A stretch of DNA of 64,000 nucleotides from the NCBI GenBank assembly GCA_029237695.1, contig CM055265.1, forward strand, positions 216,241,179 to 216,305,178, written 5' to 3'. Made by a program: the position numbers and the translations under genes. Positions within the stretch are counted from its first letter, which is position 1. The number at the start of each line of letters is the position of its first letter. The notes under the pieces were generated by a model, which searched no databases, had not been told where the DNA came from, and was given only the letters and a program-made list of their open reading frames with translations. This document shows, piece by piece, positions 33,816 to 45,264 of the stretch. The DNA is from Conchocele bisecta. Its lineage: Eukaryota > Mollusca > Bivalvia > Lucinida > Thyasiridae.

Positions 33816-34434
33816 GGCTCCAGATAAGGAATTAGTAATTGAGTATTCTGGAAGTCGGACTTCGTCCATTTCGCGCACCTGCAGGCTATAATTATCTCCC
33901 CTATCGAGGAGTGCAGGGGGAAATCTGACCCGTTTCCTATATAATTTAATCATTTTTGAACGCTTCAAACAACTAAATTCCAATCGCTAAATCAAATTTA
34001 AATACAGATTTATAATGTTAAATGGTCATTAAAAAATATTCTTATCACCATTTAGTATTTTCGTAGTTCTAAATGTGAAATATTCTGGCATAAAAATGAT
34101 GTATATTAGAGCAAAATGTATCGACTTACCCCCAAACATATTGGGTCACATGACTAGTGATACGTCACGCCGACTTCCAGAATTGTCACTCCATAATTTC
34201 TGAAGCAATTGGGTATTTCAAAATTTTAATTGGGTAAAATAAAATCACACTACTGTTTACACATCAACAGACAGTAATTATTGAATAATTTTCTTCAAAA
34301 TAAAAACATGTCTTGGAGACAATTCTAATGAAATACCAAGATGTGTTTTCATGGAAAATAAGAAAAATATGCTATAAATGTGGTCTGTTTATTTTAATTG
34401 GGTATTTATGCAAATACGCAGCTTATCTGGAGCA
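33816..34434. mobile_element. TIR element family F, copy 4, containing a nested insert
   Basis: Ends ggctccagataaggaatta and 'gcttatctggagc'. Between about 33,850 and 34,185 is a second sequence whose edges are ggaagtcgg and 'ccgacttcc'. Outside the insert the sequence resumes the normal F order ('attgtcactccataatttct'). Half of the usual F hairpin survives at about 34,310-34,350. Confidence 0.55.
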
Positions 34435-34845
34435 CTGATTGTCAGACATTTAACTATACATGTTGGTTTAGTTCGTCCCAAAGGAATGAACAATGAGTAT
34501 GTCAGGACAGCCACTGGAAATTATCACTTGTAAGACAAAATTATATGTCAATCGGAAGGTTCTAATGAGTGACAGCATTATTATCATACTGTATTAAGAA
34601 TGGAGAAATAGAAAAAAATACAATTAAATTCTTCAACATTTGGAAGAAAAGTATCAGAAATTGAGAATGCATCATAAACTAGAGGAAAAAACAGTAAAAT
34701 ATTACAGATCAGATACGGTTAGGTCAGCTACACTAAGCCGTGTTCCAGTGTTCCTTGTAGAAACCATGTAATGACGGTAATCGGTAACACACGGATACAG
34801 GTTACAAAGTATCAACATTATTAATTTCAAGTAAACAACACAGAC

Positions 34846-35364
34846 CTTCAGCCCGGGTGGCTTTTTAAGGCCGGCCAGGTTTTCTATAGTTGTCTGCTGT
34901 AGCGTATGGCCCTGGGTTTTGCGACCAGTGTAGATCCAGCGGACCCCCAGGGGAACCTCCCCCGTCGGGTGTTCAGCCACCGCTCGGAAACCGTCAGTCG
35001 TGTTGTAAATCCGCACCGGGTTCATCCGCGTCGAGCGCGCCCGCTTCTTGTAGAAATACACGGCCTGTACTTCGATTTGGTCAGCTTTTGTACTTTGAAA
35101 ACAGGAAATAATACGTCGTGATGAGCTCACAATGCTCTCGTAAGAATCAAAATTGACGACGTCAGAAATGGAGATGGTGTCAATCAGCAATCCCTCCGTG
35201 TCCACCTTGATGAAGAGCTTACAGGGCCGCGACATCGAGTTGATTGGCCCCTGTTTGTACAGCATGTGTGGAGTGTTTAGTTTTAACGTCTGCTGCTCCA
35301 TCTCCATTACTTCAATATCCCTAATTGACATCAACTTGCCCCTTGAAACTGAGTTATCCGCCAT
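34846..35364 (-). CDS. Host gene, exon 1: N-terminal 173 residues
   Basis: ATG at 35,362-35,364 in a good context (aaaatgg); donor gtctgt at 34,840-34,845; leaves in phase 0. The protein starts MADNSVSRGKLMSIRDIEVM and runs through LFIKVDTEGLLIDTISISD and VYFYKKRARSTRMNPVRIYN, with alternating hydrophobic residues suggesting a beta-rich fold. I do not recognise it. An optional 66-bp GT-AG intron (starting gtgagc after ESI, ending tacag before AVYFY) is possible and would keep the frame. Residues WIYTGRKTQ are encoded by a stretch identical over 26 bases (34,913-34,938) to the end of the R220 repeat, so part of this exon appears to be repeat-derived. Confidence 0.75.
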
Positions 35365-35379
35365 TTTGGCCGATATCTG

Positions 35380-35520
35380 ACTAATGCGATGACGTCAATA
35401 CGCAGTATATTTCGTCAACACACACCGCACTATCCAATCAAAAGCGCTCTTATAACAGGTGCCCGTGTAATTGGAATGAAGGAATGGGGCACAGGAACGG
35501 GACAACGGGCGCGAGTGTGA
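35380..35520 (-). promoter_or_regulatory. Probable promoter region of the host gene
   Basis: The palindrome tgacgtca (35,390-35,397) is a CRE/ATF-type site 26 bp upstream of the ATG. A CCAAT motif is at 35,434-35,438 (plus-strand reading). No TATA box is evident. Assignment rests on position and motif only. Confidence 0.4.
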
Positions 35521-37894
35521 ATATATTTTTAAAATCAAGGGAAGCTCATGCAAGTTTAGAACAGCCCAATTGTATGTGGTAAAATGGTATAGATTGCGTA
35601 ATATTTAAAATCCTGATGGACGATGTCGATTTTTGGTTGATTTTATGGAAAATGAGAAATTCAAAATGGCCGCTAATAATACAAATTTAAGACTTATGCA
35701 CACACACTATGTACAATAACTGACATTGAATTGATGTATACATTGATGCAACTCTCGTACACATGTCTAACAAACTGTCAATGTGTTTGTTTATATTTTC
35801 AAATGCAATATATGCTGCCTACCTATGATTCCTCCAAATTGTCACAAAGTTTGCATTAAGCTAACAATCAAGTCACTCGTTGACATTCTCTGGAATGCTA
35901 GTGTATTATGTAATATATATTTGAAGATAATGACCATTTATTTTCAATTAGGGCCGTATTTAGTGACATTAAATCGCACTACCTGCATACTTCATTTTTT
36001 AATTGTTTCCAAAATACGTTAAAATAGGGTATTTCAATTATAATACTAACCAGTATGTGCCAATGTATAGAAAGTATCCTACATAACCGACACAAGCATT
36101 GATTTAACTGAAATCCAATGCAAGTTAACTGAATATTAATTGTATGTTTGTTATTTGTGTTTATAACAAATAAAATATGCGAAATAATAGAACATTGCTA
36201 GTACCATCATTTTTAAAAATGTTGGCTGCAAAAATATGTTTTATCGAGTTGAATGTTATGTTTCTCACCTTCTAATTAAACATCACTTTTTTTATCCTGG
36301 TTTCCATAATAAATATATAGTCATGCCAGACCCATAGGTTTATTGGTGTGAGAAATGCAGTGTACCACAGAAATTCACTTAACATGCTGTTTATAAATAC
36401 ATACACTCGTTCTTGAATTTCCTTATGGTTATTGGTGTGAACAATTCAGTTATATTCGGAAATTCAGTATGTATTTTAGCCCACACATGTTCGTAGCAGT
36501 CCCTTTGGATTTCAAAACGGCCGGCATGACATCATTCAATCATGTCAATAGTCAACATATATTCCAATTTGATATCTAATTGTGATTTAATTGCAAACTA
36601 CTATTTTATTAATTGCGATAAAGCATGCGGAATATTTTGCAATTTGATACATTATATTCATTAAAAATAAGCAGCTATATCTTGTATTTCAAAATAGACG
36701 AAATGATAACGTTTATAGTTTCATATATGTGTTCATTCAATAGTGATTGGAATCAGCCTAATTTAGTGTATTTCTGCAATGGTATGAGAAATCAGATGTT
36801 GTTCGCACGTAGGTATATTTGTCTACTGTTCATCGTATATAGTTTCATCTTAATTACAAAAAAGGCCAGCATGAGAAATTTAATATTCGATGTAATCGCT
36901 TAAGGAAACATACACTATAATGTCATATAAGTTACTAAATATTCGGTTATTTACGAAATACTATAAGTTTTAATTTTCTTACTTTCTGAAATAACACATG
37001 TATTAGATATGGCTGGGTGTGTGAGGAGTTAACATATCCTGCTGGAAGTAAAACACGTGTTTTGTAGGTAAGTGGCTCCGTCAGGTGGGTTTGATGGCGG
37101 CAATGCTAATCCATGAGTAAATGAGTTGCAGTCACTAATATACAAAGGTTCACCATGTACGCAAGAATAACAACACTCACTTTAATAATTGCTTAGTTAT
37201 CTCATTTGTTTCTTGAAATTTCATACGCATACACATAGACCATGCCAAACTGTGTGTCATGCACCATAGTGACAAATCACATCTTATTAATTTATGAGTT
37301 CCCTTCCGTTGTTATTTTTACCTAATCTGTGCACGTATTGCTCATGGTTAGCTATCAGGACCATTGGCTGTCCGTCGTCCGTCGGTCGTCGGTCGTCGGT
37401 CGTCAACAATTTTCTTCAAGAGACACATCCTCCTAAACCAATGGAAATACATTGATGAAACATAAAACCTCCCCAATGGAATGTTTTGTTCAATGACATT
37501 TGCAAGGCGAAACTGTTCACTTGCTGTAATACTGTCGTATAATGTGCTTCAATTGTGATTTGTGTTTTTACTGCTGGGACTTGTATTGTCTCTGTAGTTC
37601 TTTGGGGGAATAGTTGTATTACAACAGAATGTTAGGGAATATTTGTGGGTCTTTCGTTTGATTTGAAGTTTGCTTTGATTTTGGGTTGACACACCTAGGT
37701 CATTATGCCAAATAATAGACTCCCTTTTAAAACTGTAGATGCAATATTTTTCATCTACTCATTGTCAAACGTGTTCAGAATGTTTGTATTAATGTCTCCA
37801 CCTTCAAGATGAACTTGGGTCAAGTTAGTTCGAAAGCTAGGTCACTATGTCATATTAACTCAATACAAGTCATAATTTACACCACATACATGTA
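35521..37894. other. Intergenic, AT-rich, no supported gene
   Basis: Only short open frames without domains (for example 36,625-36,903). A simple 'gtcggtcgtcggtcgtc' run at about 37,378-37,404, with the sequence that follows it, resembles the tails of dispersed molluscan repeats. I see no complete element. Confidence 0.35.
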
Positions 37895-39225
37895 ATTGCC
37901 AATCTTCACTGTACTGTAAGCTGTACGGTTCGTTGAGAGTAGACACCAGCAAGATGACAGGCACCGGAGAATGTGACAGGGAGGTGGCTTTTTTTTTTTT
38001 TTTTTTTTTTTTTTACTGTTTTCCCCTTTAAAACTACCAAATATCACGAACACACTAAACGTGGTAATCCAGGCTATAAATGTTGTTTTAACCTTCGGTT
38101 TCTCTTGTCAGGGTCCATCTCTCGCTAATATACATGAACAGTTTTAAAACGAAGCAAGAGACCGGTCTTTACCGAGCTCGCATACGGTCATTTCTGGATG
38201 AGTTTTTAATCTGTCACTTGATTACATCACTGGTAGATGCTCTTTCAGAATATGTGTTCCGCGTTTCTTGACTTGAACTGCAAATATGTGCAAAATATAT
38301 GTATGACAGTTGTACAGTAATTGTGTACGGAATAGACGCCCACATATGTACGGATTAGACATTTACGATGCATGGCTCTAGTAAAACACGACGTTGGATA
38401 TACATGTACTATGTAAGCACTGTGAGCTTGACAGAGTTATTCGGATATGCGTGAAGGAAAAAACAACAAGCATTACTATCCGAAACTGGTTGCTCTTGTC
38501 AGGGCCCAGTTCACGCTAATATAAGCAGGAACGACCGTTAAACGTGAACCGTTTGAAAACAAAGCGATAATATGATGGTCTTTACTGAGCTCGCATTTCT
38601 GGATTCATTTTGAATCTGTCACTTGATATCACATCACTGATTGATGCTCTTTCAAAATATACCATATGCGTCATGCATGGCAAATTATAACCAGTATAAT
38701 TTTATTTTGGCGTCTATCCCGTACACAATTAGTGTGCAACTGTCACTCTCTACTCCATACTTTTTTAGCTCGACTGGTTTCCGGTGTCTACTCCGTAATA
38801 TGGTGTATTTTTTCATTTAGTCATTTAGGTTTTACATATTTGCAGTTAAAGTCAGAAAACGAGGGAAACACATTGGGTAAGAGCATGAATCAGTGATGTA
38901 ATATCGAGCGACAGAATAAATATTCGTCCAGAAAGTATGCGAGCTCAGTAAAGACCGTCCTCTGGCTTCGTTTTCAAACTCTTCATGTTTAACGGTCGTT
39001 CCTGCATGCTTATATTAGCGAGAGATGAACCCTGACAAGAGCAACCGATGGTCGAGACAACATTTATATACATGTACTGGATTATCACGTTTAGTGATAT
39101 TTGATAGTTTTAAAGGGGTGAAACAGTAACTATTGACCTGTTACGTTCTCCGGCGTCTGTCATCGTGCTGGTGTCTGTTCTCAACGACCCGTACATCTTA
39201 CAGTACAGTGAAGATTGGCAATTAT
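37895..39225. mobile_element. Large foldback: long inverted repeat with an extra internal arm copy
   Basis: The left arm (about 37,895-38,360) contains 'caatcttcactgtactgtaa', a T24 tract at about 37,990, 'tctcttgtcagggtccatct' and 'gtctttaccgagctcgcat'. The right arm (about 38,690-39,225) is its inverted counterpart ('gcgagctcagtaaagaccg', 'aaccctgacaagagcaacc', 'ttacagtacagtgaagattg'). A third, direct partial copy of the left arm is at about 38,480-38,660 ('gctcttgtcagggcccagtt'). No transposase frame is visible; the 76-codon frame at 38,666-38,896 has no support. Confidence 0.65.
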
Positions 39226-39479
39226 TTGATGAGTATTTGATTTGTTAATTAATGTATAAATAAATAAATACAATTTTGCTGGGTTTTTGGTCTGCTTGTG
39301 ATATACATGTCTCTTATATATGCAATGGTATACTACGAGCACACATGTAGAATGTTAATTTTAAAATTATGATTACCATATTTTACAAAGACTACGGTTC
39401 GAAACGTGTACGTTTTAAATCGAACTTGCAACATACACAGCCGTGGTTTGTTTCAGCCTAGTGTGTTTGTGTGTTGGTA

Positions 39480-39680
39480 CGGAGCCCCGCAGGGGACGTA
39501 CAATTATTTGTATTTATTAATTCGTTCCCACGAAATAACAATTCGTTCTATCAATTTAACAATTCGTTCCTACGAGGGAAAGAATTGTCATTTGGGAACG
39601 AATTGTCAATTCGAGGGAACGAATTGTTATATCACGGGAACGAAGTAATAAACAAAAACCATGTCCCCTGCGGGGCTCCG
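39480..39680. mobile_element. Foldback element with repeated 'aattcgttcc' palindromic words
   Basis: Perfect 18-bp inverted ends (cggagccccgcaggggac and complement). The interior contains about seven copies of aattcgttcc or its complement ggaacgaatt in both orientations. Confidence 0.7.
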
Positions 39681-39772
39681 TAGTGTGGATCACTGGCGTA
39701 TGTATTTCATAATACATGCGTCCAAATGCAACAGGACGATATGGTCCGATCGTAAATCCAGAGAAATCATAT

Positions 39773-39983
39773 ATGAGACACGCCATATGATTTTGTATCT
39801 AAGAACATGTGCGATTTTTCAAATATTGTATTTACATAAACTGTGGTATTTTCTTTAAATGACGCCGAAGGATGACAAAACGTTCATAGAAATGCGGAAT
39901 AGAATTCCGCGTTTCGTTTGCTATGAAAATTTCGTCAACCTTCGACGTAATTTACGAAAAATATCTTAATTTGTTCACGCTTG
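39773..39983. mobile_element. TIR element family J, copy 4
   Basis: Starts atgagacacgccatatgatt, contains 'aatgacgccgaaggatgaca', central 'gcggaatagaattccgc' palindrome and 'tttcgtcaaccttcgacg'. The right terminus is lost. Confidence 0.6.
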
Positions 39984-40161
39984 TCATAGCTACACTGACA
40001 CTGACACTTTCCCGCCCAGTTTGAAATGCAAATATATGCCGAGCAAATGCGGTACCGTTTTCTATAGTTCTTATCAATATGGGATTCACTTTTATTGATG
40101 GGACATGCACGAATTACGTTGTTTCAATAGTATGTGTAGTGTGTTTCGAATGTATTTTGTA

Positions 40162-40790
40162 TATGTTATCTCCTTTGAGATAGCATATTGTGTCACGCAA
40201 ATTTCTATGGGGGCAGCCATTGATCGAGCTACGCCTAAACGGCGAGTACGACCAAGAAAATAGTTCCATGTGCCAACTTATCCTATGGCGTTTTGGTCTG
40301 TCTTGCTTTGTATCTAAAATTCTACATATACTATTCACTATTGTTTTCACAGTTTTCTACTCATTTTATCAGTTAAATTCTGGAAAATACGAATCAAGAC
40401 ATTTCGTGCATATGAATACAGCACTATTTTCTTTAGTTCTCACAGTTAGGTAGCAGTGAACAGATAGCCGCCAGTTCCGTACAGTGTTTATATGTTATCT
40501 CCCTTGAGATAGCATATTGTGTCACGCAAATTTCTGCGGGGGCAGCCATTTCTCGTGCTACGCCTAAACGGCGAGTACGACCAAGAAAATAGTGTCCTGT
40601 GCCAAGTTATCCTATGGCGTTTTGGTCTGTCTTGTTTTGTATCTAAAACTCTACATATACTATTCTCTATTGTTTTCACAATTTTGTGCTCAGTTTATCA
40701 GTTAAATTCTTAAAAATACAAATCAAGACATTCGTGCGTATGAATACAGCAGCTATTATCTTTAGGTCTCACGGAACATGTATGGGAATG
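40162..40790. repeat. Tandem duplication, 329-bp period, two copies
   Basis: Each copy starts tatgttatctc and shares 'gatagcatattgtgtcacgc', 'acgcctaaacggcgagtacg', 'tatggcgttttggtctgtct' and 'tttatcagttaaattct'. Frames on both strands stay open in both copies (minus: KQDRPKRHR... and plus: LNGEYDQENS...). Which of these, if either, is coding cannot be decided here. Confidence 0.7.
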
Positions 40791-41000
40791 GATTTGCACC
40801 ATCACAGTGCATTTGCCTCTGGGTGATGATTGTGAGAAAATATGCAACTTTCGGTCTCTAGTTCCGCAAGTGATCAGTTTATGTGGATATAAATATTTCA
40901 GTACTTTCGGTACTTTGATTTTTATTTGACCCCCCCCCCACCCCACCCCAATGATAAGGCATACATTAACCCAGAATACGATCCACTATCAACAAATGTT

Positions 41001-41470
41001 CCTCTGAAATTACATTATGACAAATGATAGAACATGATAAACGAGGTTCCACAATGAAGGAATGTTTAAATGGAAAAGGTCCCTATATCTAATTACCTGT
41101 AATCACATAACATTTACAGTATCTGTGACGGGTACAACATGATGAATAGTATAAAGCCGGCATTCCCAGATAACCGTGCAGTCTGCATGGGTCTTCATCA
41201 GACTGCACGGTTATCTGGGAACTATAATGGAAACGCAATGGTATATGTTTTCCCATACGCTAGCTCATTTGAGACGAATACTTTAATGGGAAATGAAGAA
41301 TGTCGGCTTTATACTATTAATCATTGTTGTACCCGTCACAGATACTGTAAGTGTTATGTGATTACAGGTAATTAGAGTATAGTGACATTTTCCATTTAAA
41401 CATTCCTTCATTGTGGAGTCTCTCGTTTATCATGTTCATATAATTTATCATGATGTAAGTTCAGAGGCAC
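41001..41470. mobile_element. Foldback MITE with near-perfect central hairpin
   Basis: Arms of about 160 bp: 'ttacctgtaatcacataaca' and 'cacaatgaaggaatgttta' on the left recur inverted at 41,350-41,420. The first centre, 41,165-41,218, pairs cccagataaccgtgcagtct with its complement. The 78-codon frame across it is incidental. Confidence 0.65.
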
Positions 41471-41574
41471 TGGCTGACAGAAAGTACATAATAGCATTAG
41501 AGGCTGGTTAGCTAATGTTAGTTCAGCATGCAGTCTGATCAGGGCCTGCACTGTTTGTTATATATTTTCTGTAA

Positions 41575-41680
41575 ATATTAAGTTCTGATTTTGGGAATTT
41601 CCCTCAATATGGACGAGATTATAGTCCAACCAGTTGGCAGGGCCTTGACTGACCTTAGCTGTTGATAGGCCGAGTTGTCA
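41575..41680 (+). mobile_element. SINE family S fragment
   Basis: 'aatattaagttctgattttg', then 'tgaccttagctgttgatagg' at the end. A remnant of the R220 centre ('cagtctgatcagggcctgca') lies just before it at 41,528-41,549. Confidence 0.5.
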
Positions 41681-41929
41681 TGTTTTTGTTTTGAAAGATT
41701 ATAAAACGTTAAAAGTTGAAATAATAAATAAAGTCTTGAATCCAGTTTTTTTCTTTCTACGGCCAAGGTGATATAGTATTATGTTTTCTGGGGTGTGGCA
41801 ACGGCCATGGGTTTTTCGTTAAAGGTCTATGCCCACTCAGTAGGCACAAACTGTTCTTTATAGGAATTAAATAAGTGTATAATTGTGTCACTATTCCACT
41901 ATTTTTTTTTGCTTATATTTAACGGCGGC

Positions 41930-42185
41930 ACTGGCTCTAGGACCTTGCATGCCGTCTCCCAAGAATGGGAGAAAGAACGGAGGTAGAGATTTTTTGAGAG
42001 AAGCCGGTAATTCGTATTTACAGAGCAACTACGAATTATCGGTACCCATTTACAGCTGGGTGAACTGGAGCAGTGTGGATAAAGTGTCTTGCTCAAGGAC
42101 ACAACGCACGCCGCTAGTCAGGCTCGAACCCACGACCCTTGGATCAGTAGTCCGACACACTAACCATTACGCCACGGCGCTCCAC
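41930..42185 (-). mobile_element. tRNA-headed SINE family T, full length
   Basis: Minus strand: 'ggagcgccgtggcgtaatgg', 'ttagtgtgtcggactactga' and 'gtcgtgggttcgagcctgac' make a well-preserved tRNA-like head with A and B boxes. It is followed by the conserved middle 'gtgtccttgagcaagacact' and tail 'gcatgcaaggtcctagagcc'. Confidence 0.75.
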
Positions 42186-42189
42186 CGGT

Positions 42190-42597
42190 ATACAGGTATA
42201 ATCATTTAGTATTAGTAATATTTATTTTACTTATAGTGACGCGCGTTGGTATCAGGCTATTTTCATATGTAAATGAGGCATGGTATTTTTTTTATTATTG
42301 ATACTAATTAAATGCGTCACCTGAAAAAATAATATTTTCGTCAGATTATGAAGTATGATAATTGCACATCAAAAAATAAATACAGAGTATAAATAGTAAT
42401 GTCCGTTAACATTTTAATGAAACACGGTTATCGCCCCTGATAAAGTGTGAACATTTACGTCTGATATAAAATGTATAATAATGTCAATCAATACGTGGGG
42501 TAATGGTGAATTAATGTTTATTTTGCCAGAACATGTTTCAGATGATGTCTCTGACATAAAGAACATTTTGTGCCTACTGCGTGGGCATGTACCTTTA
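42190..42597. other. No feature seen
   Basis: AT-rich sequence with no coding region, repeat or RNA gene that I can support. Confidence 0.3.
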
Positions 42598-42845
42598 AGG
42601 TGACCTGATATAGATCTAGGAATGTCAAGAATGTAATTTTAGCAACATTTGTTGCTAGTGGACCGTTTTCTGGGTTGATGTATACCTTCCTCATTTGGGG
42701 CGGGGGGGGGGGGGGTGGGGGGGGGGGGGGTGGGGGGGGGGGGTGGCAACGGCCATCGGTTTCTCGCTAAGGTGACCTGATATATATATAGGAATGTCAA
42801 GAATGTAATTTTAGCAACATTTGTTGCTAGTGGACCCATCGGTTT
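42598..42845. repeat. Poly-G tract between two direct repeats
   Basis: An about 75-bp block ('gaatgtcaagaatgtaattt', 'agcaacatttgttgctagtg') occurs at 42,598 and again at 42,771. Between them, about 42,700-42,745 is almost pure G broken by single T or C. The tract could form G-quadruplexes and is a likely site of sequencing error. Confidence 0.75.
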
Positions 42846-44032
42846 CTCGATAACAATAAAAGAAAACAAGACTTATCTCGGAACTTTAACGAATGAGAAG
42901 CCATCGTACCGGTATTGGTTTCCAGGTGAGAAACCGAGAAACCAACGTACCGGTAAAAGATAACTGAACAGAACAGAATAGAACATATCTTTATTTTGCA
43001 AATCTCAGACCGTAACATGCGGTGTATGAGTACATATTGATGTTCATGGTATAAGCAATCAAAATGGAGACAGGGTGTCTGCTACAATAGTCAGGTGACA
43101 TGTATTACAAATAATGGCATTCATGTGTCTCATTTTAAAAAGCCGATAGTACACAGTGATGGAAAACGACATGATAAAGCCTTAAAGTAATACAAAAATG
43201 CAAATAAAATGATTAAGTCCCAATGGGCGGGAGAAACTTCCATATGAGGCCTTGCCCTATATGGATGCATAAGTTGTGTTTATCATACAAGTATTGAATT
43301 AATCAAGTGCACAGACAATTTTGTTGAATACAAAAAAAAGCTTTCGAAATCTGTGTCACTTATCAGCGTAACATAATTTTGACAGACATTTTTATGAACA
43401 ATAATTATAATTGCTAACTATGGATATCAATATTCGAAATAAATGTACACTATATTGCAGCAGACTTGTATGCATGTATACTGTACTTGAAAAGAAAAGT
43501 ATAGATGAATGTGTTACACCAGGTTATACAAATGGAAATGACAGTGGCATGGCCCAGCTGTCCTCGTTCTCTACATGTATATACGCAGAGAAGGAGACTG
43601 GGTTAGCTTCAATTGGTATTGTCATCTTTTGACGCCCTCACGTTGAAGCCGAAATTCGAAAGCACTCGAGGGAGTCGTATGTATACAATGTTTTAATATA
43701 TATTTACGTTTTTACATGTAGTTATCATGACTGTAAATATCTAGTATGTGGACCATGCTAATGTGGACCATGCTTTGTACATGTCAGTCCAAATGCAGAT
43801 TTCTGAGTTTGTGTTATTTTCGTGTTCGTTGAACTGAAATAATTAATTCTTTGCAATTGACGAAACCATCCCAGTAGCGACACGATGTGGGTACACGCGC
43901 ACTATGACTGCAAGAGGTATGACAGTTTTGGGAACATTGTTTTGGGCGTTGTTTTTGTGATCAGACCCAAACCGGCAATACCGAACCTGATGTCTGCACA
44001 GACGTGCGTACGATCCAGCTCCATTGCATGTG
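42846..44032. other. No supported gene
   Basis: Short open frames only (for example 43,411-43,632 plus), with no domain or splice pattern. Two short direct copies of 'tatgtggaccatgct' are near 43,744-43,772. Confidence 0.3.
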
Positions 44033-44254
44033 GCTTTGACTGGAGAAATGGGGCTTATGGGATTTGTGACTAGTATAGCCCCTGATCAAATATCACACAC
44101 TCATGTAGCCTGATAATGATCTACATTGTTTGTTGATGGGTGCTTCGTTGATGGAATGGGGAACAGTGCAGATCCTGATCAGACTGTGTCGATCTGGAGC
44201 GACACTGGTCGCAAAACACATAATCCCCTTTTCTCCAGTCACAGCCACATATAT
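44033..44254. mobile_element. R220 repeat, full length
   Basis: Starts ggctttgactggagaaatgg and ends 'ttttctccagtcacagcca'. Contains 'tagcctgataatgatctaca' and 'gaacagtgcagatcctgatc'. It lies immediately upstream of the T-family SINE. Confidence 0.75.
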
Positions 44255-44277
44255 AATTAGGAGTTGTAGGATGTGGA

Positions 44278-44465
44278 ATGTGCGTTGTGTCCTTGAGCAA
44301 GACACTTTATCCACACTGCTCCAGTTCACCCAGCTGTAAATGGGTACCGATAATTCGTAGTTGCTCTGTAAATACGAATTACCGGCTTCTCTCAAAAGTC
44401 TATACCTCCGTTCTTTCTCCCTTTCTTGGGAGACGGCATGCAAGGTCCTAGAGCCAGTGCCGCCG
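44278..44465 (+). mobile_element. SINE family T, head lost
   Basis: Starts in 'cgttgtgtccttgagcaaga' and runs through 'cagctgtaaatgggtaccga' to 'gagccagtgccgccgttaaa', then an A-rich tail at about 44,470-44,502. It is collinear with the full copy at 41.93-42.18 kb in the opposite orientation. Confidence 0.7.
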
Positions 44466-44639
44466 TTAAAAATAAGCTAAAAAAAGAAAAGAAAAAAAAA
44501 GTGGAATATGTGTACATGTCATTTGATTTGTTATTGCGATATTAATTACATAACACACTGGCCCGCACGCAGGTGGTGGGGGGCATCCATCTGTGCGCAC
44601 CCCTCTTAACCCTTTCAACACCATGTATATTTGCTGTTA

Positions 44640-44925
44640 TAGATTGCTACGTTCCGATGCATGCGTCGTCTCGATGCCATTCGTGGGTGACGCCATAGGG
44701 CCGTTTATGTGGCGGCACACAGGTGTCGCTGGTCATATCCGGGCAACACGTTCACGATGTCCGCCCGGGGCGTTACATCGGCTGCCAGTGAGAACGACAC
44801 GGGCGTCATGTCGACTGGCTGTGATCGTGACACGGGGAAACGACGCAGTATCCGCGGGCGCCGTCGATCGTCTCTTGTGTAAAGGCAACTCGGGGAGGTG
44901 TGTAATCCGGTAACGGTTGGAGTTG
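44640..44925. other. CpG- and GC-rich island, unassigned
   Basis: Composition rises sharply in GC and CpG (for example 'gtatccgcgggcgccgtcga'). Frames of about 100 codons are open on both strands, but neither has a recognised domain. It could be a promoter-type island or a decayed exon. Confidence 0.3.
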
Positions 44926-45264
44926 TCTCGCTTTACTCGTAACCGTGTCAATATATTGCGCGGTGAAAATTGCGAGGACTCCGTATCACAGGTTGAAGTA
45001 GCGGACCCATGTAATAGATTCATATTCATAAAAGTAGCAGTATTAAAACAAACATAATTAAAGACTGTTTTATTTACGATAGTCTTTAAATTTATTTTTT
45101 AATTACTGATACGTTTATACATATTTAATAAACGGGACACAATTATTAATGGAATGAATCACAGGTGAAAGACTCGGACCTAGGACGTAATACTTGACTC
45201 ATTTGGAAAACGTTACCCCGCCCACCCATTTCAATATATATACCTGACAGCCGTTTCCGGAAAA

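Noticed and set aside
38666..38896. 76-codon frame in the loop of the foldback as a possible transposase remnant
   Set aside because: No catalytic motif and no similarity to transposases; probably chance.
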